DNA from: an uncultured Collinsella sp.
Lineage (GTDB): Bacteria > Actinomycetota > Coriobacteriia > Coriobacteriales > Coriobacteriaceae
Length of the DNA stretch: 7,265 nt
Assembly (NCBI GenBank): GCA_902489225.1
Contig: CABTZA010000092.1
Span: 1-7,265, forward strand
Direction of reading: 5' to 3'
This document shows, piece after piece, positions 1-5,845 of the stretch. The first letter of the stretch is position 1. Each line of letters opens with the position of its first letter. Position numbers and translations under genes: made by a program. The notes beneath the pieces were generated by a model that did no database searches, was not told the DNA's origin, and saw only the letters and a list, made by a program, of their open reading frames with translations.

Positions 1-185
1 AAAGATGTGTCGGCATATTCAGCAGTGCCAGGGTCAGCGATAAACACCTTGCCCTTCTCCGTAGCCACCGTTGGCACACCCTCAGCAAACGCCATGGTCA
101 CCGGGGCCATGACTCCGCCGAAGCTCAGCGCTGCTGTGAGGCCGGCGGTTACTGCCAGGCGTGCGATGTTCTTGTTCATGCTCAT
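1..185 (-). CDS. N-terminus of an exported surface protein, probable third pilin subunit (partial)
   Basis: Only the first 61 codons lie in the window; the gene continues past position 1. The visible part is a Sec signal peptide: a short basic start (MSMNKNIAR), a hydrophobic core of about residues 10-30, and a probable cleavage after AFA (residue 34) before EG. The mature start is too short to assign a domain. I chose ATG at 185 because AGAGG lies 8 bases upstream (194-198). Two more in-frame ATGs (218 and 251) lack a good ribosome binding site and would add a charged, glutamate-rich extension before the signal peptide. A third, at 179, is too far from the site. The gene is the third exported protein in a row on this strand, 108 bases after the SpaA-like pilin. 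In sortase-dependent pilus operons that place usually holds another pilin. Export is clear from the sequence; the pilin role is inferred from context only. Confidence 0.6.
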   Translation of the reverse strand, partial: MSMNKNIARLAVTAGLTAALSFGGVMAPVTMAFAEGVPTVATEKGKVFIADPGTAEYADTS

Positions 186-268
186 CTTCTTTTCCTCTGC
201 TTTCTGCTCGAATTCCATTTGATCTAAATCCGTCTGTCTGTGTCTTAGCATCTGCTTCGCTATGTCTC

Positions 269-287
269 GCCCCGCTCTCTGTGGGGC
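269..287 (-). other. Intercistronic stem-loop between two pilus-operon genes
   Basis: GCCCCGC (269-275) and GTGGGGC (281-287) can pair across a 5-base loop, with one weak position (G-U on the plus strand, C-A mismatch in the minus-strand transcript). It starts 6 bases after the stop codon of the upstream pilin gene. No T-run follows on the minus strand, so it is not a standard intrinsic terminator. It may be a 3'-end stabiliser or a partial attenuator that sets relative amounts of the pilus subunits. No convincing promoter was seen in the rest of the 108-base gap. Confidence 0.35.
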
Positions 288-293
288 TGCCAG

Positions 294-1964
294 CTACTCT
301 TTATGGCTGCCACCTCCCCGCTTGACCAGGAGCGCGACCACGATGAGCGCGGCTCCGGCGACCGCTGCGGCGGCCGCGGCGTACATTGCCATATCGCCAG
401 TCGAGGGCATAAAGCCTCCGGTGGTAATGCTAGGGGGTGTGCCGGTGGGCGTGTTGATGAGCGACGCCTCCAGGCTGCCCGTCGACCCGTCCGCGCTGTC
501 GGCGCGCAGGGGCGACTCGGCCGTAATGGTGAGCTTGGGCTTGGCGGCGGCCACCTGGTCGACGTCCAGGCCCTCGGCCTTGACCGTCACGGAGCGCGTG
601 TCCTCAAAGGCGGTGTAGCCCTTGGGCGCCTTGAGCTCGCGGACCTCCAGCTTGCCCGAGTCCACGCCCGAGACGGTCACGCGGCCGTCCTCGCCCGTGG
701 TGACGGTGGCCTTGCCCTCCGCATCCCACGTGCCGTCGGCCGCCAGCGTGCGGCCGCGGTCGTCGGCGATGCTCAGGACCGCCCCGGCAAGCGGCTTGTC
801 GCCGTCGCTGCCGCGCTTGGTGAGCGCGAGATCCCAGGTGTAGGCGCACGCATCGTCGCTCGGCGTGTGGGTGAAGCCGGCATCGCCGGACTGGTCGGCA
901 AAGGGAGAGCGCGGGTAGCGTAGGTAGACCTCGTTGGGGTTGCCCTTCGCGATGCCATGGTTGCACGCGCTGTTGAGCGGCGCATTGTACACGGCGACCA
1001 CGCGGGCGCCCGCGGTGAAGGCGTCGGCCCCGCCGAGCGCGGCGATGAGGTCGCCGGTGCGAACGGTGAAGGTCTTGCCGTCCGCCGCCACCTTGGTGGC
1101 GCACTGGGCCGTGATATCGGTCCAGCCCTTCGCGGGTTCGGTGCCGGCGCGGCCGTCCTTGCCGGCCGAGACGGCGTCGAAGCCGCCGTCCGCGCCCGCC
1201 GCCACGTACACGCGCATGCTCGCGGCCACCTTGGAGGGGTCGAGCCCCGCGCTCATGGTGTCGACGAACCGCACCGTATAGGTGTCGTAGGCCGTGAGGC
1301 CCGCCGGGACCGTGGCCGAGAGGCGCCAGTACAGGTCGTCGGCGACCGTGGCGTCGGCGGCCTTCTGCCAGGCGGCGGTGCCGTCCTCCAGCACATGCTT
1401 GGCGACCTTGGGGGTCGCGGCCTTGGGCTTGACGGTGACGGCGCCGCCGCCCACCAGGGCCATGATCGGCGCGGTGCCGGCCTCGTTCTGGGCGATGGCG
1501 TCGTCGTCGGCGACGATGAGCCAGTAGCCACAGGGCAGCTCGGCCGTCGTGCCCGCATTAAGGGCCACGGACTTGGCGCCAGAGCTCTGGAGGGAACGAG
1601 CGAGCTGTGCGCTCAGCGCGCTCGTAAGGTGGGAATCGGTGTTGAGCCACTCGGCAGCTTCCTGCGCGGTGGTCTGGGAATTGGGCATGCCGGCGCTGCG
1701 CAGCACGGGCAGTGCGGCGTCGCGCACGGCGTCGCTTGCCCAGGCGAGGTCGGTGGCGATCTTGGCGTCGCTGTCGCCGTCGACGACGTTGGCGCTAAAG
1801 ATCTGGTAGGCGTCGTAGCTGCGCGCCACGGTGCCGCTCACCGTGATGGAACCGGTCGAGGTCGGCACGGCCTGCGCGGATGCGGGGAACACAACCGCGC
1901 AGGTGCCGATCAGGAGGGCAAGCAGTGCAAACAAGATCGGGAAGGAGCAAACTTTCTTATTCAC
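294..1964 (-). CDS. SpaA-like LPXTG pilin subunit (D2-type domain + Cna_B domain)
   Basis: A 556-residue cell-wall-anchored pilin with the layout of SpaA-type shaft pilins. A signal peptide (about 1-32, cleavage near ASA/QA) is followed by an N-terminal domain ending in a pilin-like motif VTVKPK (176-181). A fimbrial isopeptide D2-like domain (about 182-378) has FVDTM at 233-237 and a conserved GNPNEV segment at 341-346. A Cna_B/SpaA domain has LTK (K383), the E-box VRELKAPKGY (E443) and LIN (N504); by family rules K383 and N504 would cross-link, helped by E443. The C-terminus has sorting signal MPSTG (519-523), a hydrophobic segment (about 526-547) and a KR tail. A pilus sortase would join subunits through the pilin-motif lysine. 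I chose GTG at 1964: GGGAGGTGA lies just upstream at 8-base spacing, and the signal peptide then starts normally. A longer in-frame reading exists but would begin inside the upstream gene. The D2 domain lacks the usual YSNNP asparagine (see findings). Mature cysteines 145, 288, 334 and 373 could form disulfides. It could be the shaft or a shaft-like minor pilin. Confidence 0.87.
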   Translation of the reverse strand: MNKKVCSFPILFALLALLIGTCAVVFPASAQAVPTSTGSITVSGTVARSYDAYQIFSANVVDGDSDAKIATDLAWASDAVRDAALPVLRSAGMPNSQTTAQEAAEWLNTDSHLTSALSAQLARSLQSSGAKSVALNAGTTAELPCGYWLIVADDDAIAQNEAGTAPIMALVGGGAVTVKPKAATPKVAKHVLEDGTAAWQKAADATVADDLYWRLSATVPAGLTAYDTYTVRFVDTMSAGLDPSKVAASMRVYVAAGADGGFDAVSAGKDGRAGTEPAKGWTDITAQCATKVAADGKTFTVRTGDLIAALGGADAFTAGARVVAVYNAPLNSACNHGIAKGNPNEVYLRYPRSPFADQSGDAGFTHTPSDDACAYTWDLALTKRGSDGDKPLAGAVLSIADDRGRTLAADGTWDAEGKATVTTGEDGRVTVSGVDSGKLEVRELKAPKGYTAFEDTRSVTVKAEGLDVDQVAAAKPKLTITAESPLRADSADGSTGSLEASLINTPTGTPPSITTGGFMPSTGDMAMYAAAAAAVAGAALIVVALLVKRGGGSHKE

Positions 1965-4900
1965 GATGCTCACCTCCCTTCGCATTCGCCTTGCGACGAA
2001 TGTGCATCCAGGCCGCAGCAGCGCAAAGCACCGCCGCGCCGGCAAGGTACGTCAGAGTGACGCCCGACATACCAGAAAGGGGCAGAGTGGTGGAGTAGGT
2101 GTTGGTGAAGGTTGGGGTGTCAGTGTCGGTGAGCTCGTGATCCGTGGTATCGGAGTTTATCCACTCGCCATTGGAGTTAACGGTCCCCTTCTTGTAGGTC
2201 ACCTTACAGTCGATGGCTCCTTTGGTGTCATCCGTTGCCACGACCTTAATCTCGTAGACCGACTGGTCGAATTTGTAATGCGAGAAAATCGAGCTATCGT
2301 TCTTCTCACGCACGTAGTACGTGAAGGTCTTGGAAGCACCGCGACCCGGAACCTCAGAATCGTTCCGCTTCAAACTGCCAAGGTTGTACTCAATCTCGGG
2401 GAACTCAAGCGTCTGAGTCTTTTTGTCATTAGCCGTCGTCTTGACCGTCGTAGCGCTATCAAACCTCCCGTTATCCGCAAACTCGAGCGTAAACTCCTTC
2501 ATCTCGCCACCCTCAACGACCTTAGTCGCCTTGGGAGTCCAAGAGCCGGTGGAGGTGTACTGGGTGTTGGTGAAAGTCGCACCTTTAGTAGTAAGTGCAA
2601 CGCATGCAACGTCGCCTTCAGACGTTGGGGTAACCACGGTCTCAGGCTCAGTAGTGCCATCAGACATCTTGGTGATCTTCACGTTACTTACCGTGTAGTA
2701 CCTGTATTTAATACCAAGCACCTCGTGCATCCTGGTCCGATCCTCTGTGACCGTAGGATCTATCTTGTAGATAGCCTTGTCGTAATTAACGTCCTTGTCC
2801 GTGCCTGGAACCTCTACCAAGTAGTAAACAAGATCGTCATCGGCATAAACTTCACCCAGATCAAAGGTGAAATTTCCATTCCCATCGTTTTTCACCGTAT
2901 TGACCACCGAGCAGCCATTGAGCTGAAGAGTGTCATTGGCATCAAAACTCGGCACCGTATATCCCGTAACCTGACCGTTCTTATCCTTAATCTCGTTCTG
3001 CTTGAGTAGCTGGAAATCAAAGTCATTTCCTTCAAGCGTGCCGTCCTCAAGCACCTTGGTGCCATTGAGCTTCATCTTGGGGTAAACCTTGACTTCTTGG
3101 GTGGAGCCAGCGACAACGTTGCCGTTGGTCATGATTCCGCCACCGTGGATGTTGGAGCTGTTGCCCGTGATGTAGAGCGTGGCTAACCCTTTAGCAGCTT
3201 TTTGATCTTCAGCGGACGGATCAGACTTTAAGCCAATCAAATACTTAGCCTGAGCGCCCTCGTACTTGCCGATAGACGTTGACGTATTGTCGTCGATCGT
3301 GCCCGACCAATTGGCAGCTCCGCCACCAAGCATCTGGCCAGTTACGGCTGCGATATACGGATTATTTTCAGAATTGTTAGAGTCGTGAACTAGGAAAAGG
3401 TCCTTATGACCGGCACTTATAAAATCTGGGGTTATTTCGCCGCCTTTCGGGTCTTTATCCCAGTCCTCGCTCTTGTCGTTAGTGCCGCCCGATCGATGTG
3501 CACCGTCGTGGTCAGTGTTGTCATAAATCGCAATACCGTAGGTATCGGTAATAGCAGTCTTACCACTCGGGCAAGCGGCAAACCCGCCGCCAAAGCCCTC
3601 GGCATGATTGTTGGTAATCAATGCGTTATAAATCTTGAGGCTTGCCGACTCAACGCCTTGGTCGCTGTTGCCGCCTTGGACGAACACTCCGCCGCCACCC
3701 CAGTCATTAGTGGTATTGGTCGTATTGTTAGTGATATATGCCTTAGTGCCAGAAGGAACGTTGAACTCGCCCTTGGTAGGCGCTGCGATGCGGATACCGC
3801 CGCCCTCCGAGTTTTGTGCAACATTGCTAGCTATGGTTCCACCAGAGAACGTAAACGTGGAAAGAGCTCGATTCCAAGCGCCACCATAAACGCCGCCGCC
3901 AGCCTCAGCAGAGTAGTTGCCAGTGATGTAGCCACCGTTAATCTTCAGACTGCCGCCATTAAAAGCAGCAATGCCGCCGCCACCGTGGCAACCGCCGCCC
4001 TTGTGCACCCAATTAGTCGAATCGGTATCTTGGTAGAACTGATACTTGTTATTGGTGATGTAGCCGCTCGTAACGTTAACGGTTGATTCGAACGCACAGA
4101 TACCTGCGCCGTAGCCAGACTGGCTACCAAACGTACCGTTGCCGGAGATAATGCTGCCATCCACGTTGACCATTGAGCCCTTAGCGTACACGCCGCCGCC
4201 ATTGGGAGCGTAGTTACCTGCGATAACGCCACCGGTTAGATTAAGGGTCGAAGCAGCACCCTTTTCATTAGACACCATAATGCCAGCGCCGGTGCCCGAG
4301 GTTCCCGTAGAGGCGCCGCAAACGTAGCCACCGCTCATATTGACGGTAGAACCGTTCTCGGCGTAGACCAAGTTGGCAACTTTACAGCCCTGTCCTTGCG
4401 TCAGCACGCCACTTTCAAGATTGAACGTACCGCCCTTACCATTAGTGCCATAAAGATTGATGAGCTTCAATTGGTCGTTACCACTGCACGCCACGATGGC
4501 GCCGCCGATGGTAGCTTCGTGTTTATAAAGAGCCTCGGTAGTGCTAATGCCATCTGGATTTACGGACGATCCGGTTACATAGTAGGTGAGATTTGTAGGA
4601 ATATTAGAAGTCTCATCAGGGGCCACAGAGGCAAGGTTGCCATTTTTGCTAGATGTGTTGTCGGAGCATACATATTTGTCGCCCGTCGGATCATCCACTG
4701 CAGCTTGCTGACCGTCCATGACGGTTAACTTTGCGCCGCCAGTGATATTAAACAGGGGCTGATCCGGACTCTTGTACTTTATCTTGTAGCCGTTAAGATC
4801 CAGCTTGATATTGCTGTCCTCCCTGCCAAGCTGGATTGTCGAGCTGGTTTCGATATCATTCACAAGTTTGAAGCTAGCAACATCGCTTGCATTCTCCAGC

Positions 4901-5340
4901 TTGTTTTTCAGATCGTCAGCAGTTCGTATTTCAGCGGATGCTGCTTCAGCCTGCCCGCCTTCCGCAGCCAGCATTACGGCATTGCCAACCGACGACTCGC
5001 CGTCTTCGACCTGCAACTCGCCCTCAGGCTGATCCTCAGACTGACCCTGCTCAACACCATTTGAGGGGTCGGCCTCGTCACCCTCGACCTCGTCACTTTT
5101 CTGGTTTTCGGTATCCCCGTTGTTGGTGTTGTCTACATCAGTAGACTCACTTGAGGAACCCCCCCCCATCACAGCTTCCTCGGTAGAAACCGTCTGGGCG
5201 TCGTTGGCAATGGCCTGCGAGATCGGGGGCATGACGAGCGACAGTACCAGGCTCAAAACGGAGGCTCCGCACAAAACGCCTGCCAGTACACGGCGCGTCG
5301 CTTTTTTACTCTGCTTAGTTTTTTCTGAATTCGCTTTCAT
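1957..5340 (-). CDS. Large LPXTG-anchored beta-helix surface protein, probable pilus tip adhesin
   Basis: An 1127-residue exported protein and the first gene of the pilus operon. Order: a long signal peptide (basic residues 1-17, hydrophobic core about 18-40, probable cleavage after AIA near 45); an acidic, Ser/Asn/Glu-rich linker (about 46-135); a globular segment (about 136-300); degenerate beta-helix coils (about 303-591, one more at 719-742); two Spy0128/FctA-like isopeptide domains (about 752-928 and 932-1083); sorting signal LPLSG (1086-1090); hydrophobic segment (about 1094-1111) and an RRK tail. Likely isopeptide residues are K762 or K757, E843 (YYLVE) and N925 (FTNT) in the first domain, and K940 or K937, E1012 (YYVRE) and N1080 (FTNTY) in the second. 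Ten cysteines lie outside the signal and membrane segments. Beta-helix proteins on pilus tips commonly bind glycans or host ligands; no catalytic site was recognised. Start ATG at 5340 has GGAGGAG in front. GC is clearly lower than in the next gene, and a nine-G run at codons 58-61 may switch the gene on and off. The tip position is inferred from size, order and domain layout. Confidence 0.85.
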   Translation of the reverse strand: MKANSEKTKQSKKATRRVLAGVLCGASVLSLVLSLVMPPISQAIANDAQTVSTEEAVMGGGSSSESTDVDNTNNGDTENQKSDEVEGDEADPSNGVEQGQSEDQPEGELQVEDGESSVGNAVMLAAEGGQAEAASAEIRTADDLKNKLENASDVASFKLVNDIETSSTIQLGREDSNIKLDLNGYKIKYKSPDQPLFNITGGAKLTVMDGQQAAVDDPTGDKYVCSDNTSSKNGNLASVAPDETSNIPTNLTYYVTGSSVNPDGISTTEALYKHEATIGGAIVACSGNDQLKLINLYGTNGKGGTFNLESGVLTQGQGCKVANLVYAENGSTVNMSGGYVCGASTGTSGTGAGIMVSNEKGAASTLNLTGGVIAGNYAPNGGGVYAKGSMVNVDGSIISGNGTFGSQSGYGAGICAFESTVNVTSGYITNNKYQFYQDTDSTNWVHKGGGCHGGGGIAAFNGGSLKINGGYITGNYSAEAGGGVYGGAWNRALSTFTFSGGTIASNVAQNSEGGGIRIAAPTKGEFNVPSGTKAYITNNTTNTTNDWGGGGVFVQGGNSDQGVESASLKIYNALITNNHAEGFGGGFAACPSGKTAITDTYGIAIYDNTDHDGAHRSGGTNDKSEDWDKDPKGGEITPDFISAGHKDLFLVHDSNNSENNPYIAAVTGQMLGGGAANWSGTIDDNTSTSIGKYEGAQAKYLIGLKSDPSAEDQKAAKGLATLYITGNSSNIHGGGIMTNGNVVAGSTQEVKVYPKMKLNGTKVLEDGTLEGNDFDFQLLKQNEIKDKNGQVTGYTVPSFDANDTLQLNGCSVVNTVKNDGNGNFTFDLGEVYADDDLVYYLVEVPGTDKDVNYDKAIYKIDPTVTEDRTRMHEVLGIKYRYYTVSNVKITKMSDGTTEPETVVTPTSEGDVACVALTTKGATFTNTQYTSTGSWTPKATKVVEGGEMKEFTLEFADNGRFDSATTVKTTANDKKTQTLEFPEIEYNLGSLKRNDSEVPGRGASKTFTYYVREKNDSSIFSHYKFDQSVYEIKVVATDDTKGAIDCKVTYKKGTVNSNGEWINSDTTDHELTDTDTPTFTNTYSTTLPLSGMSGVTLTYLAGAAVLCAAAAWMHIRRKANAKGGEHRE
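1970..1978 (-). promoter_or_regulatory. Strong ribosome binding site inside the upstream gene; sets the GTG start at 1964
   Basis: Minus-strand GGGAGGTGA lies 5-13 bases before the GTG start codon, inside the last codons (Gly-Gly-Glu) of the upstream adhesin gene. The two genes overlap as GTGAATAA (1957-1964), where GTG starts the pilin and TAA ends the adhesin. This is a typical arrangement for translational coupling. Confidence 0.85.
3568..4434 (-). repeat. Degenerate beta-helix coil repeats in the adhesin
   Basis: About nine imperfect coils of roughly 25-30 residues (adhesin residues 303-591). They follow a pattern of a short beta strand, then N-x-x-GG-x-I-x-x-N, then a glycine run such as GGGV or GGGI. 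Examples are LNLTGGVIAGN, LKINGGYITGN and FTFSGGTIASN. The pattern resembles right-handed parallel beta-helix proteins and polymorphic-outer-membrane-type repeats. The DNA copies have diverged, so this is an old protein repeat and not a recent tandem duplication. Confidence 0.75.
5159..5167 (-). repeat. Nine-G homopolymer in the adhesin coding strand (candidate phase-variation tract)
   Basis: Nine consecutive C on the plus strand read as ATG GGG GGG GGT in the adhesin (M58 to G61), shortly after the signal peptide. With eight G the reading frame reaches TAG at 5133-5135; with ten it reaches TGA at 5147-5149. Either change gives a product of about 64-68 residues without any anchor. Long G runs slip easily during replication. 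Confidence 0.7.
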
Positions 5341-5346
5341 CGATGT

Positions 5347-5353
5347 CTCCTCC
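5347..5353 (-). promoter_or_regulatory. Ribosome binding site of the pilus adhesin
   Basis: Minus-strand GGAGGAG ends 6 bases before the ATG at 5340 (GGAGG to ATG spacing is 8). It is strong and supports that start over any downstream methionine. Confidence 0.85.
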
Positions 5354-5394
5354 CCAAGAGACCGCGATCTTGCTCTTTCACTATCAAACGTATC

Positions 5395-5415
5395 TGCGCA
5401 ACCTGTGATTGCGCA
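5395..5415. promoter_or_regulatory. 7-bp inverted repeat in the pilus operon leader (possible operator or hairpin)
   Basis: TGCGCAA (5395-5401) and TTGCGCA (5409-5415) form a perfect inverted repeat with a 7-base spacer. It lies 55-75 bases before the adhesin start and just downstream of the candidate promoter, so it could be an operator for a dimeric regulator or an RNA hairpin at the 5' end of the transcript. No regulator gene is in the window to match it with. Confidence 0.45.
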
Positions 5416-5429
5416 CGCTTGTAGTACTT

Positions 5430-5459
5430 ATTGTAACGATTGTTTGAACATCTAAGCAA
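5430..5459 (-). promoter_or_regulatory. Candidate promoter of the pilus operon
   Basis: On the minus strand TTGCTT (5454-5459) and TACAAT (5430-5435) are separated by 18 bases. The -10 matches TATAAT at 5 of 6 positions; the -35 matches TTGACA at only 3 of 6. Transcription would start near 5423 and leave a leader of about 83 bases. Other AT-rich pairs upstream are possible, so the exact promoter is uncertain. Confidence 0.4.
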
Positions 5460-5798
5460 AAATACCGATAGTTTTGTAGCGAATTCTCAATTCTCTTGAC
5501 ATTTGCTCGGATTAACCTTCGTTTATTCGCTCTGAAATATCTGTTTCTACTGGTAATTAAGTTAGTTATCAGTTTTTTAATAGCATTTTATTTATTTGCA
5601 CAACATTTTGCTCAAGAGCAAGCATCCTGTGAACAGTCGAAAATCGACCATGAGCGGTAGGTCATTAACCGGGAGGAATAGACTACCAAATTGATGGGAA
5701 TATCTTTAACCCATCGGTGGTGAGAAGCGTAATGTTCAGACAACCATATCTGAATTTGCGCGCAGATTTTAGGCATCAATTCGCCCAAATCGCCTGAG

Positions 5799-5833
5799 GC
5801 CACCGCAAAGGTGCCTGTTCCTCTTGTGGTGGC
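5799..5833. repeat. Degenerate GGGACAGG-type palindrome at the HAD gene 3' end
   Basis: GCCACCGCAA (5799-5808) pairs with TTGTGGTGGC (5824-5833) except at one position. The 15-base loop holds minus-strand GGAACAGG, one base off the core of the palindrome at 6762-6794. Arms and loop match that other copy closely, so the two are members of one repeat family. It begins 13 bases after the HAD stop. No T-run follows on the minus strand, so terminator function is doubtful for this copy. Confidence 0.65.
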
Positions 5834-5845
5834 TCTCCCCCGGCG

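Larger units (their letters stand above)
5341..5845. other. 505-base intergenic region with AT-rich core upstream of the pilus operon
   Basis: This stretch separates the HAD gene stop from the adhesin start. Its core is far more AT-rich than the genes around it: by hand count, 16 of 60 bases are G or C at 5521-5580. It contains the ribosome binding site, inverted repeat and candidate promoter listed separately, and at its distal end a degenerate palindrome (5799-5833). Short weak hairpins occur at 5608-5621, 5636-5648 and 5693-5715, none followed by a T-run. I see no convincing gene. An open frame at 5612-5803 has no ribosome binding site and no recognisable family. AT-rich DNA in front of a surface-structure operon often binds regulators or silencing proteins; that is inference here. 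Confidence 0.6.

Noticed and set aside
1965..2045. N-terminal extension of the pilin to an upstream start at 2045
   Set aside because: It would place an Arg/Cys-rich segment before a normal signal peptide and overlap the upstream gene by 89 bases. GTG at 1964 has an ideal ribosome binding site.
957..2060. Long plus-strand open frames opposite the pilin gene (up to 367 codons)
   Set aside because: They are shadows caused by the very high GC of the true minus-strand gene. The proteins are low-complexity Gly/Arg/Ala/His-rich and have no ribosome binding site or family match.
1831..3009. 392-codon plus-strand open frame crossing the pilin/adhesin junction
   Set aside because: It runs across two well-supported minus-strand genes with clear signal peptides, domains and sorting signals, and its product resembles no known protein.
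3568..4434. Recurring gccgccgcc triplets on the plus strand, suggesting a DNA tandem repeat or CRISPR-like array
   Set aside because: They encode the glycine runs of the beta-helix coils. Spacing and flanking DNA vary, and there are no conserved direct repeats with unique spacers.
5496..5501. Perfect TTGACA on the plus strand
   Set aside because: No acceptable -10 follows at 16-19 bases, and no plus-strand gene lies downstream of it.
5693..5715. Weak hairpin GATGGG/CCCATC upstream of the pilus operon
   Set aside because: It has only 6 pairs with an 11-base loop, no T-run and no clear link to a gene end; probably chance.
5612..5803. Open frame of 63 codons on the minus strand in the intergenic region
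   Set aside because: It has no ribosome binding site, needs a GTG start inside a palindrome, and matches no family I recognise. It is in frame with the HAD gene beyond that gene's stop, which is most simply chance since the HAD protein is already full length.
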